A DNA stretch of 37,250 nucleotides from a virus: the IMG/VR virus record IMGVR_UViG_3300020187_000085, positions 1-37,250 of that record. The stretch is one strand, 5' to 3'. Of this stretch, positions 1-9,595 are shown in pieces. How positions within the stretch are numbered: position 1 is the stretch's first letter; each line of letters begins with the position of its first letter. A model generated the notes under the pieces. That model was not told the origin of the DNA. It was given only the letters and a program-made list of their open reading frames with translations, and searched no databases. The position numbers and the translations under genes are program-made.

Positions 1-570
1 GGCACAACGGCTCAGGACTTTATGAGTCCCTATATAAATGCCGCACTAGAACCGCAAATGGCCGAAGCGCAGCGCCAAGCAGAAATACTGCGGGTGCAAA
101 ATGCAGGTAGGCTAGGCAAAGCAGGTGCGTTTGGTGGGTCACGTCAAGCTATTATGGAGTCCGAAGGGCAGCGAAACCTGACGCGAAACCTCGCAGATAT
201 ATACGGCACAGGCATGCAGACAGCCTACACCCAAGGTATGAACCAGTTTAACACCGAGCAAGATCGCGCTCGCCAAGCTCAAGAAATGACTAACAGATAC
301 GGCTTCGATGTTGCTAAGTCTCTTCAAGATGCAGGGGCTACTCAACGGGGTATCGAGCAGCAAGGTATTACAGCGGACATCGCGCAGTTTACAGAAGAGC
401 GGGACTACCCGTATAAACAAATTCAGTATGCTCAATCGCTGCTACAGGGTCTTCCTATTTCGACTCAAGACTACCAATATGCAGAACCCAGCACGCTATC
501 TAATGTTATGAGCGGGGCAGGCGGTATTTTGGGGCTTTTGGAATCTTTATCTAAGTTGGGTAAACAGTAA
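1..570 (+). CDS. Putative virion structural protein, 3' part
   Basis: The frame is open from base 1 to the TAA at 568-570, so the gene begins outside the window; the ATG at 22 is only an internal methionine. The visible 190 residues are hydrophilic and Gln/Ala-rich, with probable helix in the first 130 residues, and end in a Gly/Leu-rich hydrophobic tail (MSGAGGILGLLESLSKLG). I recognise the general style from virion proteins of uncultured marine phages but cannot name a family. Its stop overlaps the start of the next gene (TAATG), which suggests translational coupling, and all three genes in this block are read rightward up to 9310. A role as a virion (internal or tail) component is inferred from position only. 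Confidence 0.6.
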   Translation, partial: GTTAQDFMSPYINAALEPQMAEAQRQAEILRVQNAGRLGKAGAFGGSRQAIMESEGQRNLTRNLADIYGTGMQTAYTQGMNQFNTEQDRARQAQEMTNRYGFDVAKSLQDAGATQRGIEQQGITADIAQFTEERDYPYKQIQYAQSLLQGLPISTQDYQYAEPSTLSNVMSGAGGILGLLESLSKLGKQ

Positions 571-2852
571 TGGCTAATATAGACTCGCAAATCAACGATA
601 GAATGCAGATGTATTCTGGTAACCCCCAAGCACTACAACAACGCTATGCTCAGACCCAAGAGCTAGTGGACTTGCTTGCGTTGCAGAAAATGAAAAACGA
701 CCGAGCTGCTGCTACTAGTGCAGTGCAGGGCGCGATGCAGACCGACACTAGTACCTACAAAGGTCAGTTAGAGCAAGAAGCTATGCAAGGTGCACGTAGT
801 GATGTCATGCGTAGCATGGGTCCGGGCATACAACAGCAAGGGCAACGAATGGCCCAAATGCAAAACCGCGCGGCTGTGGGTATGCCAACAACAGGACTAC
901 CTGCACAACCTGCTCCTAATATGCGGGGTATGGCTATGGGCGGTATTGTTGGGTACGCCCAAGGCGGACAACCTATGATGGGACCTCCCGAGCCTAATCT
1001 TTATCAACGCATGGGCCAAGGACTTAAGAACTACGGCGCTAATGCCCAAGAGAGTATGGGTATACTAAAAGCGGCTAAAGCCGGAATCGGCGTGCCCTAC
1101 GAAGAAAGATCAGCGGTAATGAAGCAGGTGCGTGATGAGATAGAAGCGCAGAACCAAAACAGAGACCCTAACTTTATAGAGCGTATGGGTCAGAAGCTTA
1201 TGGACACAGGGCTTAACGTAGAAGAAAGCAAGTCCATCCTTAAGAAGTTCTACAACAACATGGGTAAAACCTACGAAGAGATGGCTAACCCCGGTATGGC
1301 TATGGGCGGCGCAATTAGGGGGTATGCAGGTGGAGGAGAGATCAGGGCTTACTTGTCTTCTATAGGCCGAGACATCGCAGACTTTAGTCAGGAACAGATA
1401 GCCGCTATAAGCCAGATGCTAGACAGCCAAGTTGCGCGTGGGCAAAACGATACCCTACGTGGAGTAGGCCGTGGTGCTATAGATGTACTGCGAGACAGAA
1501 TGCCGTCGGGGGCTACTAGTGACGCTGCTAGAGATTTTAATCGTGAAACTATGCAGGCTCGTAACGAGAGAGACAGGAGTCCTTCACTTACAGACCAGTT
1601 AAATGCAGCGCAGCGTGCTATAAACGCCGAGAACAGCGCGAGTATGCAAGATGTAATGACTAGCCCAGATAACAACATGGGTATCGCTAACATACTGGGC
1701 GGCATAAGAGACTTTTCCGCAGAACGCGACCCAAGAAAGTCCAAGATGGGCCGGACTATATATGACCAAGCCAAAAAAGATCTTGGTAACCTTGGTTCTA
1801 TGTCAGATTTCGCAGAAGGCTTAGGGCTAAACAACCTTAATGACATGGTTAACAGAGGCGTACAATCTGTTAGAGACAGTGACTTCTTTAGCGGGGTTCC
1901 GTCTTTAGAAGAGTTATATCCTGCGTTGCCGGAAGATTCGCGGGGGTTATACAGAGTAGGTAGAGGGATAAACGCGGCTGCTATGACTATACCCAAAGTA
2001 GTAAGTGGTTTCTTACAGCCCGAGCGAGGTATGACGTTTGCAGACGTAGCGCCAATGGCGCAAGACCTTGGTCGCGGTATACTCGGTGTTGAGCAAGGAA
2101 CAAGAACTCCAACCGAAGTAGAGCAAGACCAAGCGAAAGGCAAAGAAACGGCATCCGCAGGTGGGGGAGATATAGTAGAAGCAGTTACCACTCCTACAAG
2201 TACCACTCCTACAAGTACCGTTGCTGAGCGTAGGCTAAATAGTATGGCTGGCATAGATGACCAAGCTTTGGCTACAGCGTTACGTGCTGCTATGCAAACC
2301 GCCGAAGAGAAAGGAGTTGCGGGAGAAAAGCCTAAAAGCGAATTAGACTTACGTCCGTTACGTGAGTTCTTAGTAGGTGGTGCGGGGCAAACAAGCACTG
2401 CGGGCGCATTGGCCGGTGGAGCTAGAGGCTTGGGTGCATTCCAAGCTGCGGAACAAGGCCGTTTAGATAAGATTGCACAAGCCGGCGCCGATCGAAAGAT
2501 GCGCCAAGATTTACTCAGAGAAGAGTACGGGTTTAGAGATAAAGAACTTCGTAGTAAACTGCTGTCAGAATCTATGGCAGGCGAGCGCGAGGCGGACCGT
2601 GAACTGCTAGAAAAAATAATGACGAGCATAGAAAGCGATCCAGAATTTTTGCGCGCGGCAGAAGAATTTAAAGATACTTATGATGTATTCTTTGGTAGCT
2701 ACGACAAAGACAAGTATGCCGAAGCCCTCGCTAAGAAACGCCAAGAGCTGATAGAGAAAAGATTTAACGAAACTAAGGCCCAACTGGCGGGTGTTCTAGG
2801 AGGCTCAAGCGCGTCTAGTGCTATGGACGACTTAGCTAAATACGGCAATTAA
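570..2852 (+). CDS. Putative virion protein with repeated Gly/Met motif
   Basis: A 760-residue protein whose ATG overlaps the stop of the preceding gene. The N-terminal ~110 residues are Gln/Met-rich. Two related blocks follow: each has an 'RMGQxL...ESxxILK' stretch, and a GMAMGG-(I/A)-x-GYA-x-GG motif occurs near residues 119-132 and 244-256, so the region looks internally duplicated. The middle is polar. Residues ~540-550 carry a TTPTS tandem repeat from a 15-bp duplication, and the C-terminal ~150 residues look helical and charged. There is no enzyme motif. The GGIVGYA-type Gly/Met motif recurs in structural proteins of marine phages, as I recall. Placement between two other large late genes supports a virion role, but the specific function is unknown. 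Confidence 0.6.
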   Translation: MANIDSQINDRMQMYSGNPQALQQRYAQTQELVDLLALQKMKNDRAAATSAVQGAMQTDTSTYKGQLEQEAMQGARSDVMRSMGPGIQQQGQRMAQMQNRAAVGMPTTGLPAQPAPNMRGMAMGGIVGYAQGGQPMMGPPEPNLYQRMGQGLKNYGANAQESMGILKAAKAGIGVPYEERSAVMKQVRDEIEAQNQNRDPNFIERMGQKLMDTGLNVEESKSILKKFYNNMGKTYEEMANPGMAMGGAIRGYAGGGEIRAYLSSIGRDIADFSQEQIAAISQMLDSQVARGQNDTLRGVGRGAIDVLRDRMPSGATSDAARDFNRETMQARNERDRSPSLTDQLNAAQRAINAENSASMQDVMTSPDNNMGIANILGGIRDFSAERDPRKSKMGRTIYDQAKKDLGNLGSMSDFAEGLGLNNLNDMVNRGVQSVRDSDFFSGVPSLEELYPALPEDSRGLYRVGRGINAAAMTIPKVVSGFLQPERGMTFADVAPMAQDLGRGILGVEQGTRTPTEVEQDQAKGKETASAGGGDIVEAVTTPTSTTPTSTVAERRLNSMAGIDDQALATALRAAMQTAEEKGVAGEKPKSELDLRPLREFLVGGAGQTSTAGALAGGARGLGAFQAAEQGRLDKIAQAGADRKMRQDLLREEYGFRDKELRSKLLSESMAGEREADRELLEKIMTSIESDPEFLRAAEEFKDTYDVFFGSYDKDKYAEALAKKRQELIEKRFNETKAQLAGVLGGSSASSAMDDLAKYGN
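2187..2216 (+). repeat. 15-bp perfect tandem duplication in virion gene
   Basis: The unit ACCACTCCTACAAGT occurs twice in a row, in frame, encoding Thr-Thr-Pro-Thr-Ser twice. It adds five residues to a flexible Thr/Pro segment and looks like recent replication slippage. Confidence 0.85.
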
Positions 2853-2869
2853 ACTTCTAGGTAGCAGAC

Positions 2870-5800
2870 ATGGCTGAATTAAGTAGCGTCCTCAATGCAA
2901 TCCGTAACGCAGAGGCAGCAGGGGATACGCCCGCCGTATTAAGACTAACCCAGCTAGCTAGAGATATATCCGCGCAAGATAGGGCACAACAAGCTCCTAG
3001 AGAGGTGGATTACCCCGAAGAAAATAGACGCTTAAGTGGGTATTTAGGCACTATACCGAGGGGTATTGCTGCGGGTATAGCAGGGCTTGGTGAGTCTGCT
3101 TTGCTTGGTGCGTCTAATCTTTTGCCCGAAGAGCAAGAACTAGCTGCGCGTGAAGCTATAGCCCGTGGTGGGGCGGCTGTACAAGAAGCCATAGGGCCGA
3201 AAGAGCTGTACCGTGACACCTTAGTCTCTAAACTTAGTCAGGGTCTTGGTTCTACTGTACCTTTCCTTGCTGCGGCTCCGTTCGGTGTTCCGGGTCTTAT
3301 TGCTGCGGGCGCTACTGGTGTAGCTGCGGGTTCTGGTGAAGCTACTCAACGCGCTATTGCTGCGGGTGCTACTGAAGAAGAGATTGGTGACGCTGCCCTT
3401 TTGGGTATCGGTCCGGGCGCACTAGAGATGTTTGCGCCTTTAGCTATAGTAAAACGCTTTGGTACGCTCAAGAAGGCCCTAGGTTCTGGTACTGCTACCG
3501 ATGTTGTCAGTAGGCTACGTAGAGTAGCGCAATCTGCGGGGGAAGAAGGATTACAGGAAGCTGTTACTGAAGTAGGACAGAACTTAATCGCGCAGGGTGT
3601 GTACGACCCCAATACAGGTACCTTCTTAATTGCGCAGGGTGTATACGACCCCAATACAGGTACCTTCTCCGGTACAGGCGAGTCTTTCGGTTTAGGTGCG
3701 GGTGTAGGTGGCTTGCTCCAAGGCTTGTTTGAATTAGCGATACGAAGACCGCGTGGCGGTAGTGGGGAACTTTCTGTAGTAGAAAGACAGGCGCTTGGGC
3801 TAGACGAAGAAGGTGTGGTGGCTGAAGAAGGCGCGGTGACTGGGGAATTACTGCCTCCAGAACGAGCGTTAGCCGGTCCTCCTGAACCTCAAGAACGAGT
3901 TGGGTTACCTGCTCCAAGACCAAGCAGGAAGTGGATCGTAGCGCCAGACGGTATCGCATTCCCAGAAAGATATTTGGACGACTACCGTGCCTACCGTCGT
4001 CTGCGCAGCGCAGAGTTAGCTGCGGTTGCCCCAGAAACACGTCAAGCCCGAGAAGCGGAACTAGCAAGAAAGTTCTTAGCGGATAAGGAAGTTGAAGAAG
4101 CCACTGCGGTAACAGAGGCGGCACGCTTACGTAGGGAAGCTCCACAGATGGAGTTATTCCCAGACCTGCGCGGTCAAGAAAAGACTAAGGTAACAATAGA
4201 AGACCTGACCAAACTAGGTATACCAAAAACTTCTCGCTTTGCTACTACCCTACCGAAACTTGACCTTACTAAGCCGGAAGAAGCCCGCACTGCGGCGGCA
4301 GAAATTGTACGGTACGCAAACCTACCCACAACCAAGAAGAACCCTGCCAGAAGAGAGGCGGCGTTCGGTCTGCTAAACCTGCCTGCTATACGGGCCTTGG
4401 AAGCTACTGCACCTACACCTACGCCTACCTCAATCGAGGAAGCGTCACGGCAAATGAGTATTCAAGAGCCGATAGCTACTAGCCGTATAGAAGAGCAGCG
4501 TGCCCAAGAGGCCGCACGGGTAGCAGCAGAAAGAGACGCGGCGTTCGCCGCCGCCGAAGCAGAGCGAGCAGCCCAAGAAGCAGCTATACCTCAGCAGACT
4601 GAAGCTGCATTCGAAGAAGCCCGAGACCGCAGGCGTGAAGAACTACTTGCTGCGGATACGCGTGCGCGCATGGCTACTCCCGAAGCGGAGGCTATTACTA
4701 GTCCTGTAGCGTTAGCTTTAGAGCGCGCTAAAACAGTGGGTGGGCAGCGCCTCGGGCAGGCACAATTAGAAATACAAGACAATGTTGCGCTTAGTACAGG
4801 CCAGCAAGATAGCTTTAGCCCAGAGGCTGTGGGTACAGTACCTACTCAACAAGGTCCTACTATAGACGAGCAGATAGCCGAAGCGCAGCGTGTGCTTGCT
4901 CAGTTAGAAACTCAGAAAGCGGAACAGGGCGAGATGTTCGGTCCTGAAGGTGGTGTACTACGCGGAGCAGATCGGTTTGCTTTTACCCGCGAAGGGGAGG
5001 CAGAAGCCGCCGAAGCTAGGGCTATGGAGAAAGAAATCACTACCAAAGCTAGGCGTACTGGTGCGGCTAGAAAAGCTGCGGCAACCAAAGCCGCTAAGAA
5101 AGAGGCAGAGGAAAAAGCCGCGAATAAAGCTGCCGAAGAAAAAGCCGCAGCTAAAAGGGCAGCAGCCGCTAAGAAAGCCGCCGAAGAAAAAGCCGCTAAG
5201 GCCAAAGAAGCAGAGACCGCTAAAGCCGAAACTGCTGCTCGTTCTGCCGCTGCCGCCGCTGCCGCTCCTGTGGTTGAAGAAACTGTTGTAGAAGATGTTG
5301 TAGAAGATGTTGTAGAAGATGTTGTGGAAGAAGGGGTAACTACTCCTGAAGAAGAGGTGGACGCTGCTGAATTCGACGCAGATACGGACGTGGACGCGGA
5401 AGCGGCTCGCTTAGAGCTTATTAAAAACGCTAGCCGCAAAGCAAATAACAAAGCTAGCAAGCCTAAGAAAGCCTCCAAGCGCGCGGCCAACGTAGACGAA
5501 GATATTAAGAAACTCAAAGCTCTTAAGAAGGGTAACCCCTTCTACGAGTACTTTAACAAAGATAAAGATATAAACAGCGCGCTGTCCAGACTAGCCGCCG
5601 ACATAGCAGACCGAGGCACAAAAACTGACGCCGCGCGAGCCGCAGAGGCTTGGGTAAACCAGAATTTATCCAATGATAGTAACGTCTACTTCTCAGAGAT
5701 AGTACGCCTAGAACGCGCGTACATGGGTATGCCTTTACCTACAGCTAGTATGGCACAAACTTCGGCACCATTGTCTAGCGATGTAATTGCCAAGTTAGAA

Positions 5801-8800
5801 GCTGGAGACTTGCGTGGGGCTATAGACGAACTGGCAAAGAGTAAAGACAACAACGTCAAGCGCGTTGCGTCCGCCATTTCAAAAGGCTTGGGCAACACTA
5901 AAATCGTCATGGCTAGCAATGTAGTCAGCGAATCCGGTGAGCCGGTTGCAGGTTTGTACGACCCTAAGACAGACACTATTACGCTAAACCAAGACGTTGA
6001 TCTGTCTAACCACGTCCTACTCCATGAGGCTATGCACGCTGTAACCTCTCACGAGATTGCTAAAAATACTCCTGCTGCCAAACAGATGAGGGCTTTGTTT
6101 GAGTCTATACGTGAAGGTCTGGATACTGCATACGGCGCTACTAACTTAGATGAATTTGTTGCTGAAGCGTTCAGTAACCCAGACTTCCAGTCCAAGCTGG
6201 CGGGTATAACCGCCAAGGGCGAGCGAATTACTTTGGGGGAAAAGTTCAAAAACATAGTCCTGAATATATTACGCCGATTCCGTGGGCAGCCTAGCAAGAA
6301 AATCGAGTCCGCTATGGACAAGGTGGACATGTTAGTAACCGACCTGATCTCTCCGGCTCCTGAGTACCGCGATGCAACGGCATTACCACTAGCTGCGGCG
6401 AAGGGTGCGGAAAGGAAAGTCATAGACAGCTTAGGTAAGTTTGTTAACGACAACGTATCTTCTCAGGACATAGCCGCTGTGTCTGGCTTTATGCGGGATA
6501 CGGGGCGCTCCGCGCGCAAGACCTTACTGGATATGCTCCCGCTTACTGCTATAGCCGACATAGTAGAGAAAGACATGCCCGCTATTAGTAAGTTAGGTAA
6601 GCAGTTGGTTAACACGATACAGGATAAGGCTGGTGCGCGGCAGCGGTACCTACGCAAGACTAGTGACACGGCAGCAGAACTTACTAAAGCGTTTAAGGGT
6701 AAGGCTGAGCAGAAGAAGATTTTTGACGATGTGGTAGCAGCCAGTACTGTATCTAGGGTAGACCCGTCTAAACCGCGCTCATATTACAAAGATAAGGGTG
6801 CGGGCAAGTTAGAAGAGTATGGCCGGTTACAGAAGGAGTACTGGAGCAAGCTAGATGCCGACAGCCGTAAGGCGTACTCCACGCTGCGTGATGCCTACGC
6901 GGAAATGTACGAAGAGCTTAAGAATACTCTGTCCGCTAGAATCGACGCTATCGAGAAAGACCCCAAGCTTAATAAGCAGATCAAGGACCGCTTACTGCAA
7001 GAGATACTGGGTAAAGAAGCTATTGAGCCTTACTTCCCACTCTACCGCAAGGGCGACTACTGGCTACAGTACAACGCGGTAAACCCAGAAACAGGCAACA
7101 TAGAGCCGTACAAGGAAGCGTTTGAGACCCAAGCCCAAAGAGAAAAGGCAAAGGATCAAATCTTAAACGACCCAGAAATACTTAAGGCGTTGCGCGACCC
7201 TAAAGTAAACAAATCTGGTGCCGCCCCAGAAACGCTGTTCGACTTTTCTGAGTACGACCGTATAGACGAAGCCAAGAAGCTACGGCAGGGTAACATAGAC
7301 ACTGCGTTTGCCTTTAAGCTATTGGGTGAAATACGCAGACCGCGCAAAGACGATAAGACCGGTGAGCCTATAAAGCTAGATAAGCAAACCGAGAAGATGG
7401 TCATGGAGATGTTGTTAGATGCCATGCCAGAGCGCGGACTAGCTAGGGCGTTACAGAAACGTGAGGGCATACTGGGTTTTGAAAGAGACTCTATTAAAGT
7501 CTTCCGAGAGCGCATGCCAAATATTGTTACTCAGACTGTAAACTTACAGTACGAAACGGAGTTAGCTAAACTAAACGCGGAGCTAAACGACGCAAGGGGT
7601 GAGGCCATAAACGAGCCGGGCCTTACGCTAAAGGATAAGCAGAACATAACGCAGACTGTGGGCCACTTCCAAGAGTACATAGAGTTTGCTAAGCACCCGC
7701 AGCTAGATACGTGGAGTCGTGCACTTAAGTCTGCGGGCTTTGGTATGACCCTAGGCTTTAACGTGTCTTCCGTACTGGTCAACTGGACTAACTTACCGGT
7801 TGTTGTACTGCCATACCTAGGCGGCAAGTACGGATTTAAGGATGCTAATAGGGCGCTCTTCGATGCGCATAAGCGGTTTATGTCTACACCTAAGAGCCGC
7901 ACTATGACAGGCTTTGGGGATACTGTATTCGGTACGGCCGCAGAAGGTCCGTCGCTTACCAACGTGAATTATGACGACCCGACCACCCCTCCAGAGCTAG
8001 CGCGGTATAAGGTCTTGTCTGAACTTTTGGACAGGCGCGGTCAGGCTAACACGACTATGACTTCAGACGCGCTAGATATGGAGAATCCTGCTAGCAGCAC
8101 GTGGACTAAGATAAACGCTATGATGGGCTACATGTTCCACCAAGGCGAACGACTAAACCGTCAAGTAAGTGCTATGGCTACGTTCGATTTAGAAATGGCT
8201 AAGATAGCGAAAGATAAGCATGGCGGGGATGTTACTAAGTTAACAGATGCAGAGTTGCAGGCTGCGGCACAAGAAGCACTGGACGCTACCGAACTTACTA
8301 ACAGTGGCGCACTTACAGAAACAGCTCCTCGTTTCGCACAGAGTAATCTGGGCAGTGTTATCTTTATGTACAAGCGCTTCGGCGTGTCGATGCTTTACTT
8401 GCAAGCCCGTATGGCGAAGCAAGCAGTCTCTAAGATGTCCACGGACGAAGAGAAAATCATCGCTAAGAAACAACTGGCCGGGCTGTTCGCTACTTCTGGA
8501 CTACTTGCGGGCGTGCAGGGCTTACCGTTATACGGCGTCGTCTCGTTCATTATGAACACTGTATTCCTCGATGATGAGGATGAAGACTTCGATACTATAG
8601 CTTCTACGTTCTTCGGTGAGGGTATGTACTCCGGCGCTATTAACGCGATAACCGGCGCAGATGTGGCCCCACGTATTGGTATGACTAACTTGGTATTCCG
8701 TAGTCTACCTAATAAAGAAGAAGATAGTCTGGTACTGCAAGGTCTTGAGCTAGTAGCCGGTCCTGTATACGGTGTTGCGAACCGCGCACTGAGTGGTATT

Positions 8801-9310
8801 GGACTGCTAAGCGAAGGGGAAGTCTGGCGGGGTTTTGAGAAGATGGTACCTAGCGCGGCTAGTAACGTAATGAAGTCGGTTAGATACGGTACTGATGGTG
8901 TTACTACACTGCGGGGCGACCCTATTGTGGAAGATATTGGTCCTCTGGCTATTGGTGCTCAGGCTATCGGTCTGGCCCCTGCAAGCTACACGCAGATGCT
9001 GGAAAGAAACGCAGTAGATAAACGTATTGACAGGAATGTTAACGCCCGTCGTACTAAGCTCCTACGTGAGTACTACCTAGCCAAACGCAGCAATGACTTT
9101 GGGGCTATACAGGACATAAGTGAGGAAATGAGGGAGTTCAATCAGGACAACCCAGACTTCCCGATCACACCGGATACTATAGACCGCTCGCTAAAGCAGC
9201 ACGAAAGAACTAGTGACGTTACTAAGCAGTTCGGTGGGGTTACGATTAGCCCTAGACGTAGAGAATCTGTGTTGCGCGATAGAGCAGAAGCGGCTGGAGA
9301 AGAGTACTAA
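2870..9310 (+). CDS. Very large virion-associated polyvalent protein with zincin-like HExxH motif
   Basis: A 2146-residue protein. In order: a Gly/Ala-rich hydrophobic segment (~residues 60-190); an in-frame 14-residue tandem duplication (239-266); a long Lys/Glu/Ala-rich helical stretch with a VVED repeat (~600-830); a metallopeptidase-like site HEAMH (1052-1056) followed ~40 residues later by DEFVAEAF (1094-1101), whose Glu could be a third zinc ligand; then ~1000 residues of mixed helix with short hydrophobic segments around residues 1860-1920 and 1970-1990. Giant phage proteins of this type, with a zincin and large-polyvalent-protein domains, are thought to be ejected with the DNA and to act early in the host. 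Being last in the late block fits an internal virion protein. The metallopeptidase assignment rests on the motif only. Confidence 0.65.
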   Translation: MAELSSVLNAIRNAEAAGDTPAVLRLTQLARDISAQDRAQQAPREVDYPEENRRLSGYLGTIPRGIAAGIAGLGESALLGASNLLPEEQELAAREAIARGGAAVQEAIGPKELYRDTLVSKLSQGLGSTVPFLAAAPFGVPGLIAAGATGVAAGSGEATQRAIAAGATEEEIGDAALLGIGPGALEMFAPLAIVKRFGTLKKALGSGTATDVVSRLRRVAQSAGEEGLQEAVTEVGQNLIAQGVYDPNTGTFLIAQGVYDPNTGTFSGTGESFGLGAGVGGLLQGLFELAIRRPRGGSGELSVVERQALGLDEEGVVAEEGAVTGELLPPERALAGPPEPQERVGLPAPRPSRKWIVAPDGIAFPERYLDDYRAYRRLRSAELAAVAPETRQAREAELARKFLADKEVEEATAVTEAARLRREAPQMELFPDLRGQEKTKVTIEDLTKLGIPKTSRFATTLPKLDLTKPEEARTAAAEIVRYANLPTTKKNPARREAAFGLLNLPAIRALEATAPTPTPTSIEEASRQMSIQEPIATSRIEEQRAQEAARVAAERDAAFAAAEAERAAQEAAIPQQTEAAFEEARDRRREELLAADTRARMATPEAEAITSPVALALERAKTVGGQRLGQAQLEIQDNVALSTGQQDSFSPEAVGTVPTQQGPTIDEQIAEAQRVLAQLETQKAEQGEMFGPEGGVLRGADRFAFTREGEAEAAEARAMEKEITTKARRTGAARKAAATKAAKKEAEEKAANKAAEEKAAAKRAAAAKKAAEEKAAKAKEAETAKAETAARSAAAAAAAPVVEETVVEDVVEDVVEDVVEEGVTTPEEEVDAAEFDADTDVDAEAARLELIKNASRKANNKASKPKKASKRAANVDEDIKKLKALKKGNPFYEYFNKDKDINSALSRLAADIADRGTKTDAARAAEAWVNQNLSNDSNVYFSEIVRLERAYMGMPLPTASMAQTSAPLSSDVIAKLEAGDLRGAIDELAKSKDNNVKRVASAISKGLGNTKIVMASNVVSESGEPVAGLYDPKTDTITLNQDVDLSNHVLLHEAMHAVTSHEIAKNTPAAKQMRALFESIREGLDTAYGATNLDEFVAEAFSNPDFQSKLAGITAKGERITLGEKFKNIVLNILRRFRGQPSKKIESAMDKVDMLVTDLISPAPEYRDATALPLAAAKGAERKVIDSLGKFVNDNVSSQDIAAVSGFMRDTGRSARKTLLDMLPLTAIADIVEKDMPAISKLGKQLVNTIQDKAGARQRYLRKTSDTAAELTKAFKGKAEQKKIFDDVVAASTVSRVDPSKPRSYYKDKGAGKLEEYGRLQKEYWSKLDADSRKAYSTLRDAYAEMYEELKNTLSARIDAIEKDPKLNKQIKDRLLQEILGKEAIEPYFPLYRKGDYWLQYNAVNPETGNIEPYKEAFETQAQREKAKDQILNDPEILKALRDPKVNKSGAAPETLFDFSEYDRIDEAKKLRQGNIDTAFAFKLLGEIRRPRKDDKTGEPIKLDKQTEKMVMEMLLDAMPERGLARALQKREGILGFERDSIKVFRERMPNIVTQTVNLQYETELAKLNAELNDARGEAINEPGLTLKDKQNITQTVGHFQEYIEFAKHPQLDTWSRALKSAGFGMTLGFNVSSVLVNWTNLPVVVLPYLGGKYGFKDANRALFDAHKRFMSTPKSRTMTGFGDTVFGTAAEGPSLTNVNYDDPTTPPELARYKVLSELLDRRGQANTTMTSDALDMENPASSTWTKINAMMGYMFHQGERLNRQVSAMATFDLEMAKIAKDKHGGDVTKLTDAELQAAAQEALDATELTNSGALTETAPRFAQSNLGSVIFMYKRFGVSMLYLQARMAKQAVSKMSTDEEKIIAKKQLAGLFATSGLLAGVQGLPLYGVVSFIMNTVFLDDEDEDFDTIASTFFGEGMYSGAINAITGADVAPRIGMTNLVFRSLPNKEEDSLVLQGLELVAGPVYGVANRALSGIGLLSEGEVWRGFEKMVPSAASNVMKSVRYGTDGVTTLRGDPIVEDIGPLAIGAQAIGLAPASYTQMLERNAVDKRIDRNVNARRTKLLREYYLAKRSNDFGAIQDISEEMREFNQDNPDFPITPDTIDRSLKQHERTSDVTKQFGGVTISPRRRESVLRDRAEAAGEEY
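3584..3667 (+). repeat. 42-bp in-frame tandem duplication
   Basis: Two adjacent 42-bp units (3584-3625 and 3626-3667) differ at only two bases, and both encode LIAQGVYDPNTGTF. The duplication keeps the frame of the giant virion gene. Both differences are synonymous, so the second copy seems to have been kept as protein. Confidence 0.9.
5285..5332 (+). repeat. 12-bp minisatellite encoding VVED repeats
   Basis: Three identical copies of GTTGTAGAAGAT (5285-5320) are followed by a fourth diverged copy (5321-5332). They encode Val-Val-Glu-Asp repeats within an acidic linker of the giant virion protein. This is slippage-prone, low-complexity sequence. Confidence 0.85.
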
Positions 9311-9333
9311 AAAAAGCCCCCGAGTAGGGGGCT
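9308..9333 (-). terminator. Intrinsic terminator of the leftward replication operon
   Basis: A 7-bp GC-rich stem (9315-9321 with 9327-9333) and GAGTA loop. On the minus strand the hairpin is followed directly by seven T residues (9315 down to 9309), the classic layout for leftward termination. On the plus strand no T-run follows, so it is mainly a leftward terminator. It overlaps the stop codon of the rightward giant virion gene and separates the two convergent transcription units. Confidence 0.85.
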
Positions 9334-9370
9334 AAGTTCTCGACTAAGAGAATGATGAACCTTTAGTTTA

Positions 9371-9595
9371 TCATACGACGCGCCAAATCCGTACTCCGTA
9401 CTTGTCCGCTTCGATTACTACCCTGTGTTCTATTTGCTCTGGGTTTAGTTTTGCTATCTTTCTTAACTGCCTTATGGCTTTCTTAGTGTCTATACACGGT
9501 ATAAACATAGACGTACCCACGGTAAAGCGCTCTAAGTCTATCTCGAACGCCACACCGTCTGGGTTTATCTTTTTCCTCTTAGGGCTTAGGCTCAT
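9371..9595 (-). CDS. Small hypothetical protein
   Basis: A 74-residue protein, last gene of the leftward replication operon and 38 bp before its terminator. Its start lies inside the 3' end of the PrimPol-helicase gene (17-bp overlap), which suggests translational coupling; the Shine-Dalgarno is weak. The N-terminus is basic (SPKRKK), and a Lys/Arg-rich helix in the middle (TKKAIRQLRKIAKL) could contact nucleic acid. I do not recognise a family. The overlap and absence of a competing gene support a real gene. Confidence 0.6.
   Translation of the reverse strand: MSLSPKRKKINPDGVAFEIDLERFTVGTSMFIPCIDTKKAIRQLRKIAKLNPEQIEHRVVIEADKYGVRIWRVV

Noticed and set aside
1388-2629. Long antisense frame (413 residues) opposite the second virion gene
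   Set aside because: Composition is Ser/Leu/Pro-rich as expected for a mirror of a real gene; it has no Shine-Dalgarno, and the sense gene is well supported.
4912-5517. Antisense frame rich in Ala/Ser/Leu opposite the Lys/Glu/Ala region
   Set aside because: A low-complexity shadow of the KEA repeats of the giant virion gene.
2870-9310. N4-like virion RNA polymerase in the giant virion protein
   Set aside because: Size and hairpin-like leader elements suggested it, but I see no T7-type polymerase motifs in the protein.
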